Positions 18,767-28,207 of a stretch of 64,000 nt of DNA are shown here, in pieces. The stretch is from contig CAWKDD010000003.1 of assembly GCA_963848335.1 (NCBI GenBank), positions 62,001-126,000 of the forward strand. The letters are read 5' to 3'. The position numbers and the translations under genes were made by a program. Source of the stretch: Chersky-840 sp963848335. Lineage in GTDB: Bacteria > Actinomycetota > Acidimicrobiia > Acidimicrobiales > UBA8190. Within the stretch, counting starts at the first letter, position 1. Every line of letters begins with the position of its first letter. Under the pieces are notes generated by a model. That model worked only from the letters and a program-made list of their open reading frames with translations. It searched no databases and was not told the origin of the DNA.

Positions 18767-19752
18767 CGGGCGCGTGCCCCCGTGCGCGAGACGATCAGCC
18801 GGGCGATGGCGTTCACGGCCAGGGTCATGGCGAACAACGCCAGGCCCGCCAGGATCAGTGCGCTCTTCTCGATCGAGGACCCTTCCGAGAAGAACTCGGT
18901 GATCTCCTTGGCCACGGACCCGAGCCCGTTGGGCCCGAGGAGGTCGGGCGTGAGCGCCTTGGCCGACGACAGGACGAGCACCACGATCATCGTCTCCCCC
19001 AGGCCACGCCCCAGGCCGAGCAGCACGCCCCCCACGATCCCGGACCGCGAGAACGGCAGCACGACGTCGGTCAACATGCCCCATCGGGTCCCGCCCAGTC
19101 CCAGGGCCGCCTCACAGGCGTCGCGTGGCGCTTGGGCCATGACCTCGCGACTGACCGACGTGACGATGGGGATGATCGTCAGCGCACAGACGATGCCCGT
19201 GGCGAACACCGACTGCCCGAAGTCGCCCGGAGACGGGCTCCGCAGGAACGGGACGAAGCCGAAGTAGTGCACGATCCATTTCGCCGGCGCCTCTTGGAGA
19301 CCGGAGAGGACCTCGAAGCCCCAGAACCCGTACACGATGCTGGGGATCGTGGCCAGGAGGTCCACGATGCTCGTGAGCCAAGGACGCAGCACAGCGGGCG
19401 CGTACTCGTTGATCATGAGGGCCGTGGCCAGGGCCACGGGGACGGCAAAGACTACGGCCACCACGGCGATGGCCAGGGACCCCACCAGCAACGGGCCCAC
19501 GCCGAAGCGGTGATTGTCGGGGGCCCACACCGAATCGGTGAAGAAGTGGAAGCCGGCTTCTCGCAATGCCGGCCAGCCCTTGACGATGAGGAAGAGCGTC
19601 GTGGCCGCCAGGAGCAGCAGTACCACGGTACTGCTGGCGGCGAGGGCCCGCCGGAAGATGCGGTCGGCCCGGACCTCCCCGGCGTGCACGGTGATGGGAC
19701 GGTCCTCGTCGGTCGCCACTGGAGGCAGGCCCGGAGGCGCCACGGCCGTCAC
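18763..19752 (-). CDS. pstC: PstC phosphate ABC transporter permease
   Basis: 329 residues from the GTG at 19752, which overlaps the upstream stop (GTGA); the frame is open further upstream, but the overlap pattern of the whole operon supports this start. Six membrane helices are visible. Family signatures include FFTDSVWAPDNHRFGVGPLL, LLATIPSIVYGFWG, the permease loop EVMAQAPRDACEAALGLGGT and GLGRGLGETMIVVLV. It forms the phosphate channel with PstA. The gene order NCS-like, pstC, pstA, pstS, pstS2, pstB is unusual because pstS normally comes first. Confidence 0.92.
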   Translation of the reverse strand: MTAVAPPGLPPVATDEDRPITVHAGEVRADRIFRRALAASSTVVLLLLAATTLFLIVKGWPALREAGFHFFTDSVWAPDNHRFGVGPLLVGSLAIAVVAVVFAVPVALATALMINEYAPAVLRPWLTSIVDLLATIPSIVYGFWGFEVLSGLQEAPAKWIVHYFGFVPFLRSPSPGDFGQSVFATGIVCALTIIPIVTSVSREVMAQAPRDACEAALGLGGTRWGMLTDVVLPFSRSGIVGGVLLGLGRGLGETMIVVLVLSSAKALTPDLLGPNGLGSVAKEITEFFSEGSSIEKSALILAGLALFAMTLAVNAIARLIVSRTGARAR

Positions 19753-20504
19753 GAGTCGGCCCTCGACCAACGACGGCCGATCCCACCCATGACGAGCAGC
19801 ATCCCCCCGAAGCCGAAGATCCACGGCAGCGCTCCGCCCGAACCGGTGAAGGCCAACGAGCCTTGGGCGTCAGCGGCCGAGGCACCGGACGCGGTCGTCG
19901 TCGGGGCCGAGGTGCCCGCTCCTGTGGCCGGATTCGACGACCCGGCCGAGGTGCTCGACGCAGGCGACGTGCTCGAGGCGGGGGTCACCGTGAACGGAGA
20001 CGAGAACAGCTTCGGTTGGGTGAAGTCGTTCTGGTTCTCGCCGATGTAGAGCACACATTTGTCCGTGGCGTTGCACACCGGCTCGCTGTCGGGCGGCTCC
20101 CCCAGGGTGGTGCTCGGGAGCAGGTAGACGGTGTAATGGGTCTCCGAGACCGCACCGTCGGACTTGACGAGGACGGTATCCCCCTGGATCGTCTCCCCGT
20201 CGCAGTCGGAGATGTCCTTGGGGAGATTGGCCGCGCTCCCCTGGGGGTCCGAGCACTCGAGGATGTTGACCTTGTCCCCCGCCTTGAACACGGAGTTGTT
20301 CCCTACCATGACCGTCACGACCTCACCGTCCTGGTACGAGCCCGGCACCGAGGCGCCGCCCGACGGGGTGATGGTGACCACGGGTGTGGCCGCGGCCGCG
20401 CTCCCCGGGAGACACCCCACGGCACAGCCTGCGGCCACCAAGGCGAGAGCCGGCACGTGCCAGAGACGCGCTCTGCGAAGCCCTGTCGCGCATGGCCGGC
20501 TCAC
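19749..20504 (-). CDS. Small NCS-like surface protein with LAFTG sorting signal
   Basis: 251 residues from the GTG at 20504, overlapping the upstream TGA (GTGA). A signal peptide ends GSAAA. The mature part resembles the neocarzinostatin Ig-like fold: GEVVTVMVGNNSVFKAGD, NILECSDPQGS, later PVCNATDKCVLYIGENQNDF, where two Cys pairs fit the family's disulfides. A Ser/Thr/Ala linker leads to GSLAFTGSGGALPW, a helix and GRRWSRADS, an LAxTG sorting signal. Neocarzinostatin apoproteins carry small ligands, but no such role is implied here; the fold may simply bind or pack at the surface. It lies just before pstC and is probably co-expressed with it. Confidence 0.75.
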   Translation of the reverse strand: MSRPCATGLRRARLWHVPALALVAAGCAVGCLPGSAAAATPVVTITPSGGASVPGSYQDGEVVTVMVGNNSVFKAGDKVNILECSDPQGSAANLPKDISDCDGETIQGDTVLVKSDGAVSETHYTVYLLPSTTLGEPPDSEPVCNATDKCVLYIGENQNDFTQPKLFSSPFTVTPASSTSPASSTSAGSSNPATGAGTSAPTTTASGASAADAQGSLAFTGSGGALPWIFGFGGMLLVMGGIGRRWSRADS

Positions 20505-23282
20505 CTCCCCACTCGAGCCAATCGCCGACCGAACGACCCGCCGAGCAGGAGCAGCAGGCCCAAGGCGAAAAGCCAGGGCAGCAGGGACGGGGCACCCGTG
20601 AGCGCCAGCTGTCCCGACGGGGCACTCACCGTGCCGGCATCGGCCGCCGTCGACGCCTGGTCTGATGATCCGCCGGAGGGAGTCGTCGAACTGCCCGATG
20701 CCGTGGTGGTCGTGGAACCCGCTGCGGCCGTCGTGGTGGTCGTCGTCGAACCCGCTGCGGCCGTCGTGAACGCGACGGTGGCGCTCTGGCCGGTGATGGG
20801 CAGGCTGTCGGTGGAGTCCGTCGCCGTGTACGTCACGCTCTCGGCGGTGGTGTCGGTCACGGTGAAGGTGGCGTCACCGTTCTGGTCGGTGACACCGGAC
20901 ACGGTCTTCACGACCGAATGGCCACCCGACGGCGACGAGCGAGACCGTCTTCCCGGTGACAGGGACTCCATTGGCATCCGAGAGTGAGACGGTGATGGTC
21001 ACCGCGCTGGAGCCGTCGGCCGGCGCGCTGGTGCCGCTGGCGGCGACCACCGAGTCGGCCACCGCGGCTGGCGGCGCCGGGGGACTGCCGAAGGTGACGG
21101 CGACCTCGGCGGTGATGGGCAACGTGTCTGTGGTATCGGTTGCGCTGTAGGTGACGACTTCGGCGGCGCTGTCGGTCACCGAGAAGGTGGCCACGCCGGC
21201 GTTGTTGGTCGAGGCGGACGCCGGGGTGATCACCGAGCTGCCACCAGAGGCGGCCAGCGAGATCGTCTTTCCCGCCACCGGGTTTCCCAAGTGGTCGAAG
21301 AGGGTCACCGTGATCGTCGACGCCGTCTTGCCGTCTGAGGGAACTGCGGTGGGACTGGCCTGGATCTTCGACGCACCGGCGTCGGCGACTCCCGCCACGA
21401 AGGTGACGGTGGCGGTCTGACTCAGCACGAAGTTGTCGGTGACGTCGGTGGCGCCGACCGTGACGGTCTCGGCAGAGGTGTCGACCAGGCTGAATTCCGC
21501 CTGTCCAGAGGTGTTCGTGGTGACGGGAATGGCCTCACCCGTGACCGGGGGAGCAGCCGCGTTCCCACTGGCATCGGTCAATTGGACCGTGACCTGTTTC
21601 CCGACCCCGGGAGTCCCGAACTGGTCGGTGATGGTGACGATGATGGTGGAGGAGCTCAGTCCGTCTGCGGCCACGGTGGTCGGACTGGCGGTGATCGTCG
21701 ATGCCGACGGAGACGGTGCCGGCATCGCGAAGGCGACCGTTGCCGTCTGCGTCAGTGCCACGCTGTCGGTGACGTCTTCGGCGCTCAGGACGATGGACTC
21801 AGAGGCCGAGTCCGACACGGTGAACATGGCCTGACCGGCGGCGTCGGTCACCACCGAGGTGGGGGTGATCGTCACCGTGGCAGAGGGAGACGCCGACAAC
21901 GATACGGACTTCGCGCTCACCGGACTGCCGCCCGAGCTCAGGAGCGTCACGGTGACCGGCGTCGAGCCACCTACGACCACCGTCGAGACGGGCGCCACCA
22001 CGGTCGAGGCCGAATCCGATACCACCAGCGTGCCGAACGTCACCGAAGCTGAGGAGGTGATGGCGATATTGTCGGTCGTGTCTTTGGCCGTGTAGGTCAC
22101 GACCTCGGCGTTGGCATCGGTCACCGAGAAGGTGGCCACACCGGAACTGTCAGTCGTGGCAGACGCCGGGGCGACCACAGAGCTGCCGCCCGCGGGAGTG
22201 AGGGACACGGCCTTCCCGGCGACCGGTTGCCCGTTCCCGGCGGCCTGGTCACGCAGGGACACCGTGATGGTGGACGCCGTCGAACCGTCCGACGGCACCT
22301 GAGCCGGGCTGGCCGCGATCCTCGAGTTCGCCGGTGACACGACCGGCGACGCGAACGTCACGGATGCCGTGGCCGTTACGACGACGCTGTCGGTGGTATC
22401 GGTAGCCGTGTAGACGACGGTTTCGGGTGTGGCATCGGTCACGGTGAAGATCGCCGTGCCGTCGGAAGCCGAAACCACCGATCCCGGGGTGATCACCGAA
22501 CTTCCGCCGCCGGCCGCCAACGTGACGGTCTTGCCCGGAACCGGGACCGAGTCGGAATCCAAGAGACGCACCGTGACGGTGGCGGGATCGCTCCCGTCGG
22601 CCACCGGGGACGGCGGCACCGCCGCCGCGCTCACCGTCGACGTAGTGGCGTCGGCCCCGGTCGGCGGGGGCGGCGCACTTCCGTCACCGGGATTGGCCCC
22701 GCTGTCTCCGGGGGTGGGGGTCACGTAGAAGGGCTGGGAGAAGAAGTGCGGCTGGGTGAAGTCGTTCTGGTTCTCGCCGATGTAGAGCACGCACTCGTTG
22801 CTCAGGTTGCACACCGGGGCCGTGCCCGTGTCCCCGATGCTCGGATCGGGGATGGCGTAGATGGTGTAACCGCTGTCGGGCGGGGTGTCGGTGTAGTCGA
22901 CCGACCCGTCGCTCCCCGCCGTGACGGTGTCACCCTGGTGCGTGATCCCGTCGCAATCCGAGGGCTGTGTGGGCACGACACCGCCGGGTGCCGCGCACTC
23001 CTCGATGCTGATACCCGCACCTGCGGTGAAGGTGGAGTTGGCCGGGATCACCACCGAGATGACCTGGCCGCTCGAGAACGGTGTGTCGGCGGTGAAGCTT
23101 CCGATGGGGACGGCCGAGCCCGGTACCTCGGTCCCGGCGACCGGTTCGGACGCATTGGCGGAACCTGCCAGCACGGCCAGCAGCCCGGTGCCGGCCAACA
23201 GGGCGACGCCCACGAGCTGGACGACCCTGGACAGCCTCCCCCCGGTCCACACCGGCCCGGGGCGCTCCCCCCTGGTTCTCAC
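20501..23282 (-). CDS. Large surface protein: NCS-like domain + six invasin-type Ig repeats + LALTG signal (frameshifted)
   Basis: First gene of the nine-gene run, about 926 residues. A signal peptide (LLAVLAGSANA) is followed by an NCS-like domain almost matching those at 26222 and 33140 (SSGQVISVVIPANSTFTAG, CVLYIGENQNDFTQPHFF). Six Ig-like repeats of about 90 residues come next, each with a PVxGKxVSL, GVATFSVTD and VTYxATDTTD pattern as in intimin/invasin (Big_1) proteins. In the sixth, the frame breaks at about 20930; removing one base gives SLVASGGHSVV and the frame runs on to 20501. The end reads GQLALTGAPSLLPW, a helix and GRRLARVGR, an LAxTG signal. It is probably a long wall-anchored fibre or adhesin. 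Confidence 0.8.
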
Positions 23283-23289
23283 CTTGCGT

Positions 23290-23370
23290 CCCCTGCCTCG
23301 GCTCTGACGCCCAATCTACACGTTCCTTATCTCTTTAGTCTATTTGAAATTTACACCGGCTGACCGGGAC
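23290..23370 (-). promoter_or_regulatory. AT-rich leader upstream of the nine-gene operon
   Basis: This stretch is clearly richer in A+T than its surroundings (tttagtctatttgaaattt) and lies directly before the first gene of the operon. It is the likely promoter region, but no single -10/-35 pair or PhoB-type direct repeat could be fixed by eye. Confidence 0.35.
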
Positions 23371-23442
23371 TTTTTCAAAAGTTCAGCTGCACAACCGGGG
23401 GCCTCACCTCATAGGGGCCGAGTCCTCGTCAAACATCCGGAA

Positions 23443-23482
23443 GCCCGGGAGTCCGGCGAAATGAACCGCCGGACTCCCGGGC
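23443..23482 (-). terminator. Strong hairpin terminator after the PstS-like gene
   Basis: Arms 23443-23458 and 23467-23482 pair perfectly over 16 bases with an 8-base loop (aaatgaac). It lies 54 bases past the stop of the minus-strand gene at 23537 and upstream of the next operon, so it should insulate the two. Confidence 0.8.
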
Positions 23483-23536
23483 CCCGTTTGCTACTTCTCG
23501 TGTGACCAGCGTGGCGTCACACCTGGCTTCTCCTTG

Positions 23537-25468
23537 TCACGATTGGGTGTTGACAAGGTCCGCTGCCGTCAGGGCCGGGTCCCCGTTGCCCTGGAGCAGG
23601 GCCGAGTTGAGGGGGTCGGTAACCGTGCCGTCAGCGCACGTCGTGTTGGCACCACCGTTGGTGACGTTGTCCGCCGGGGTGTTGGGGTTGGCGAAGGTGT
23701 TGTTGGGCGACACGGACTTGTCGGTCAGCCGGACGAACCCGAAGGTTCCCGTGATGAGGGTGTTCAACTCCGTGTCGAAGTTGAGACCGGTCGAGTTGTC
23801 CGTGCTCTTGGCGATGTCCGAGTTGGCGTCGCAGATCCAGTTCAAGAACCCTGCCGTCGATGCCCGCAGTCCGTGTGAGCTGGTGGTACCTGACCCAGCC
23901 ACGATGTTCCACAGCGTGCGTGCCGTCGGGTAGATGTTGTTGAGCAGGTTGACCGAGGTCGGTGTCTCGCCGTTCTCGATGACCTTGGTGGCCGTGTACG
24001 AGTCCGTGGTGATGCCGGTCCCGCACGGTACGGCGGCGCCGTTGGAGCAGATGGCCGCCGCCCCCGCGTAGGGGTCGGTGTTGTAGACGCCGTTGGACTC
24101 GAAGTAGAGCGTCGAGGCGATCTCGACGGCCTGGTCCACCGCATCACTCGGGAAGTCGCTCACTGCGAACTGCGCGATCTGCGCCGCGTTGTTCTCCAGG
24201 GCGACGTGCGCCGGGTTGGTGCCGGACACCGCTCCCAGGGTGGGGTCACCGGGGGCGTTGGGGTTGACGTTCGACGAACAACCGTTGGAGGCGCTCACAC
24301 CGGAGGTGGCGTAGCTCTGCATGGTCGCCTCGGTGCCCGAGGCGGTGTTCACGCCCAGGGGCCGAACCGCGAGGCCGTAGGGGATCCCCTGGCCCACCGC
24401 GAGCGCCGTCGACAGCGTGAACTGCAGGACCGTCGTGCCCCCCGGAGGAGCCGCGTTCAGCGTGATCGAGGTCGAGCCGCCGGCCGAGGACGTGGTCGTC
24501 GAGAAGCTCCCGTTCTTCACCGCACTCCCCGAGGCGATGCCCGCCGGGAACGTGGTGCCTTCGGGTGCGCCGCCGGCGATGGTCACGGTCGTGCCGGACA
24601 CGTTGAGGTCGACGAGCGCCACGTCGTGGGTCGCGCCCGCACCCAGGTTGGTGAGCTGTCCCCAGTCCGTGATCGGGCTCTGGGCGGAGCTTGCGCACCA
24701 GATCCGGTACGCGGTGCTCCCCACGCCCCCGCCGTTGTCGACGTTGGAGATGCCGGTGAAGGCCGAGCCGGTGTGCAACAGGGAGCTGTCACCGGGAATC
24801 CAGCCGTTGGCCACCTCACCGATCACGCCACCGTTGACAGAGGCGTAGGGGCTGGTGCCTGGGGCGGTTCCCAGGGCCGAAGGGTTGGCGGTCGGGAAGT
24901 CCACGATCGGCACACCGTCCTTGGCGTACCCGGTCGGGATCTCGTTGCAACCCGACGTGGCCGCGCTCGGCTTGGAGGACCGGGCGAAGTCGACGGGCAG
25001 GTTGGTCGGGTCGTTGGTGCCGCCGCACAGCTGTCCCTGGCCCGCACCCGAGCCCACGTCGTCGACTCCGGTCAGCACCTCGGTGCGGTCCCAGTTGTCG
25101 GTGGTGTCAGTCGTGGCGATGTTGGCGTTCTTCTGGCAGTAGGCCTGGGCGTTGGCGGTCGAGTCGACATCGGCGCTGTTGTACAGGGTGGCGCCGGTCC
25201 CGACGTTGAGGATGCAGCCGTAGAGGCCGGCCCCGGTGTAGAGGTCAGCGATGCGCTGCATCATGAAGAACGTCGTGTCCGAGCCCGAACTGCGGATGGT
25301 CTCGACGTTGCCGTTGGTGAAGCTGGGATAGACGGGGGTGTTGCCTCCAGGCGGATCAGCCGGATTCGCGAAGGCGGCGCTGGCGCCGAGCGTCATGGTC
25401 ACCGCCGCGAGGGCAATCCCTACGGATGCCGCTCCCGCCAGGCGGTTACGCAGCTTGCGTTTGGTCAT
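23537..25468 (-). CDS. Long secreted PstS-like substrate-binding protein (copy A)
   Basis: 643 residues from the ATG at 25468, with ribosome site aaggagc. The signal peptide MTKRKLRNRLAGAASVGIAL ends ASAAFA-NP. The mature start NVETIRSSGSDTTFFMMQRI and later NCS-free domains resemble the phosphate-type periplasmic-binding fold, with insertions that double the usual length (GGGVGSTAYRIWCASS, ASTLYFESNGVYNTDPYAG, NLLNNIYPTARTLWN). There is no lipobox, membrane anchor or sorting signal, so it is probably released. A closely related copy lies at 33890 in inverted orientation. Each copy follows an NCS-like gene, which suggests the two products work together. Ligand is inferred, not shown. Confidence 0.72.
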   Translation of the reverse strand: MTKRKLRNRLAGAASVGIALAAVTMTLGASAAFANPADPPGGNTPVYPSFTNGNVETIRSSGSDTTFFMMQRIADLYTGAGLYGCILNVGTGATLYNSADVDSTANAQAYCQKNANIATTDTTDNWDRTEVLTGVDDVGSGAGQGQLCGGTNDPTNLPVDFARSSKPSAATSGCNEIPTGYAKDGVPIVDFPTANPSALGTAPGTSPYASVNGGVIGEVANGWIPGDSSLLHTGSAFTGISNVDNGGGVGSTAYRIWCASSAQSPITDWGQLTNLGAGATHDVALVDLNVSGTTVTIAGGAPEGTTFPAGIASGSAVKNGSFSTTTSSAGGSTSITLNAAPPGGTTVLQFTLSTALAVGQGIPYGLAVRPLGVNTASGTEATMQSYATSGVSASNGCSSNVNPNAPGDPTLGAVSGTNPAHVALENNAAQIAQFAVSDFPSDAVDQAVEIASTLYFESNGVYNTDPYAGAAAICSNGAAVPCGTGITTDSYTATKVIENGETPTSVNLLNNIYPTARTLWNIVAGSGTTSSHGLRASTAGFLNWICDANSDIAKSTDNSTGLNFDTELNTLITGTFGFVRLTDKSVSPNNTFANPNTPADNVTNGGANTTCADGTVTDPLNSALLQGNGDPALTAADLVNTQS

Positions 25469-25532
25469 GTGTCTGCTTGCTCCTTTGTGATCCAGTGGTT
25501 GCTGGAGGGGGTTGTCGGTGCCTTGTTGGGGA

Positions 25533-26235
25533 AGATTCGGGAAATCAGCTCTTGTGTGCCGCCGCGTGCCGCCGGCGGCGCAGGAAGAGGGATCCGCCCA
25601 TGATGCCGAGGGCAGCCAGAGGGAGGCCGATGGCCAGGGGGACTTCGGGCGTGCCGTCTCCGGGGTTGGCCCCGGTGTCACCGGGGGTGGGGGTCACGTA
25701 GAAGGGCTGGGAGAAGAAGTGCGGCTGGGTGAAGTCGTTCTGGTTCTCGCCGATGTAGAGCACGCACTCGTTGCTGAGGTTGCACACCGGGGATGTGCCC
25801 GTGTCCCCGATGCTCGGATCGGGGATGGCGTAGATGGTGTAGCCGCTCTGGGGGGCCACATCGGTGTAGTCGACCGACCCGTCGGCTCCCGCCGTGACGG
25901 TGTCGCCCTGGATGGTGATGCCGTCACAGGCCGAGGGCACGGTGGGAGCCACCCCGCCGGGTGCGGCGCACTCCTCGATGTTGATGCCCGCACCGGGGGA
26001 GAACGTGGAGTTGGCCGGGATCACCACCGAGATGACCTGGCCACTGGAGAACGGCCCCGGGCTGACAGGCCCGATGGGGACCGCCGAGTTGGGGACCTCG
26101 CTGCTGGCCGGGGGGCCCGAGGCGAAGGCCGGGGTGGCCAGGCCCACAGAGGCGACGGTGCCGGTCACGGCCAGCGCCCCCACGAAGACGGCGACTCGCC
26201 GGGTGACGTGTCGGAAGGACATCGATTGGCTCCTT
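25533..26235. repeat. Inverted repeat arm A (~700 bp, near-identical to 33127-33829)
   Basis: The stretch from 25533 to 26235 on the minus strand matches 33127 to 33829 on the plus strand almost base for base, including the whole NCS-like gene and its ribosome site. One difference changes Ser to Ala (GDTGTSPVCN against GDTGTAPVCN). Similarity stops sharply just outside both ends. Confidence 0.9.
25545..26222 (-). CDS. NCS-like secreted/anchored protein (copy A)
   Basis: 225 residues from the ATG at 26222; ribosome site aaggag seven bases ahead. The signal peptide ends ATPAFA. One NCS-like domain follows (SSGQVISVVIPANSTFSPG, INIEECAAPGG, CNLSNECVLYIGENQNDF). The C-terminus reads DGTPEVPLAIGLPLAALG, a helix, then FLRRRRHAAAHKS. 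There is no LAxTG. The PEVP-helix-RRRR layout resembles exosortase signals of the PEP-CTERM type. It sits 76 bases before the PstS-like gene and is probably co-transcribed. A near-identical gene lies at 33140. Confidence 0.78.
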   Translation of the reverse strand: MSFRHVTRRVAVFVGALAVTGTVASVGLATPAFASGPPASSEVPNSAVPIGPVSPGPFSSGQVISVVIPANSTFSPGAGINIEECAAPGGVAPTVPSACDGITIQGDTVTAGADGSVDYTDVAPQSGYTIYAIPDPSIGDTGTSPVCNLSNECVLYIGENQNDFTQPHFFSQPFYVTPTPGDTGANPGDGTPEVPLAIGLPLAALGIMGGSLFLRRRRHAAAHKS

Positions 26236-26758
26236 TGCTGACGAGGCCTGGGAAGTGCGTGCCGGCCGGACATGGCATCCGACGCGGCGGTCTTCTTCAG
26301 CACGTGGGCATCTGAACAAGCGCAGGAGCCCAGCACAAGCGGTATTTCCAGGTGTATCGAAGAGTTCATTTCGAGTTCGCGGCGGGATTACCTCCCGGTC
26401 GCGCAGCCGTCGCATCGGTCGCGCCAACGGTTGGACCGACTACACGGAGTGACGGTTCGATCCGGCCCCGTAAGTGGACGTGAGGGCGGCGCTCAGGTCA
26501 TCCGACCACGGTTTCGAGCCCGGCGGGGAGGGCGATCGGACCCGGTCGCCACTCCCCCGGCCTGTCCCCGGTCACCCCATCCACGTCGGGTCCGGACCGC
26601 CGACAGGAGAGCCCGGCGGTCAAGGCGAAGCTCGAGACGTCCGATATCTCCCTGGACGGCAAGGCCCTTATCCCGGCCGGGCAGGAGACGGGCATGTGAG
26701 GCACCACCGAGACCCCGAGCCCACCGACCGCCCGTCGGTCCGCCGCTCGCACCCCGGG
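26223..26758. other. Divergent intergenic region
   Basis: About 535 bases between the NCS-like gene (minus) and the GH5-like gene (plus). Long open frames exist, but their Arg/Pro/Ser composition and lack of similarity mark them as chance. The upstream region differs completely from that of the NCS-like copy at 33140, so the two copies have different promoters. Confidence 0.45.
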
Positions 26759-28127
26759 ATGCCCAGCGCGCGACACATCGTCGTGGTTCTGTTGCTCCCC
26801 GCCGCCCTGGTCACCACCGCGAGCCTCCTCCGGGCCAGCGCCACCCCCCGCGTCCATTCGGTCGCCCGCCCGACGTCGCCTTCAGGATCCGACGGCTCCG
26901 TGACGGGACAGGACCGCGAGCCGCCCACCGCTCATGTCTCGGCATCCGTGAGCCCGAGCGACGGTTCCACCTCATGCCGTCCCCGTCACGACGACCACAG
27001 GGCCCGGGCCGAACCAGGCGATGCCGCCGAGCACCGTTGCGGTCGCCACCCCCGCCACCGCGAACGCCACCATCGGAGTGAGCAACGGGCACTTGATCCT
27101 CGAAGGGCAGCCCTATCGCTTCACCGGAGTCGACGCCTACGAGTTGGCCACGGACTGGGGGGCCGACAGCGGGTGCGGAGGCATGGAGACCGACGCGCAG
27201 CTCGATGACCTGTTCTCGTCGCTGGCGCCGAATTCGCTTGTGCGGATCTGGGCCTTCCAGGGTTCCATGGCCACCGACGTGCATACGCACGCGCTGGACT
27301 GGGCTCCCCTCGACCGCGTGTTCGCGGCGGCCGCCGCCTACCACCAACGGCTCATCGTGGCCCTCACCGATCAGGGCGGGACCTGCGACGGGGACGTGTG
27401 GCAGGGGCCCTCGTGGTACGAGGGGGGATTCATGGACGTCTTCGACACGACAGCCACCACCGACGGTCAGGGGCTGACGCCCCTGTCGTACTGGGACTAC
27501 CTACAGGCCATCGTCAATCGCTACAAGAGCTCGCCGGCCCTCGGGATGTGGGAGCCGGTCTCGGAGCCCGAGGCGTCGACCTGCACCGGGAACTACGAGC
27601 CGCAGACCTGCTGGGGGCACAACGTCTGTGTGAACGAAACGGTCGCGGCGCAAGCCCTGCGCCATTTCTTCGATGTGGTCGGAGGCGAGATCCACCTTCT
27701 CGACCCGACCCATCTGGTCGAGAGCGGCACCATCGGAGGCGGCCAGTGCGGCACGGCAGGAATTGACTACCAGTACGTCTCCGCGAGCCCGGGCATCGAC
27801 GTGCTCTCCTACCACGACTACTACGCGGGCACCCCCATGGGCGGCGACCAGTGGAACGGGCTGGCCGTCCGATTCGCCCAGGCGGCCGCACTGGACAAGC
27901 CCATCATCGGGGGGGAGGTCGGAGAGCAAGCCGGGCCGGGGTCCGGGTGCCTTGGCCTCGCCCAGCGGGCGACGGACTTCAGCGCCAAGCTTCGAACACA
28001 GATGCAAGCGGGCAGCGCCGGGCTCCTCGCCTGGGATTGGCTTCCGTCGCCGAGTTCGACTTGCACGACCGACACCTATCCCGGTGATCCCCTGATGAAA
28101 ATCGTCGACTCGGGAGTCTCTTCGTGA
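26759..28127 (+). CDS. Secreted GH5-like glycoside hydrolase (frameshift after signal peptide)
   Basis: From the ATG at 26759 one frame encodes a signal peptide (MPSARHIVVVLLLPAALVTT) and a Ser/Pro linker. Around 26970-26980 coding moves to the frame that carries the enzyme, readable from PVTTTGPGPNQAMPPS. One extra base explains the shift. The catalytic domain begins NGHLILEGQPYRFTGVDAYE and contains SSPALGMWEPVSEPEAST with a candidate acid/base Glu, LSYHDYYAGTP, and DKPIIGGEVGEQAG with a candidate nucleophile Glu. This fits the GH5/GH-A clan, often mannanases or cellulases. A conservative reading is that translation starts at 27021 without a signal, but export is more likely. It precedes two polysaccharide-type transferases. 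Confidence 0.75.
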
Positions 28128-28207
28128 ACACTGCCTGATAACGTCGCGATTGTGCGCCGCATGGAAAGGCACACCGTCGGTGTCGGTCCCGGCCGGTTCT
28201 CGGCGAC

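Noticed and set aside
15908..19084. A single 1058-residue minus-strand protein
   Set aside because: Only the part from 17503 down is PstS. The upstream part is the wrong frame of pstA and pstC.
26272..27081. 269-codon plus-strand frame upstream of the GH5-like gene
   Set aside because: Arg/Pro/Ser-rich without similarity; the signal-peptide frame starting at 26759 is the meaningful one.
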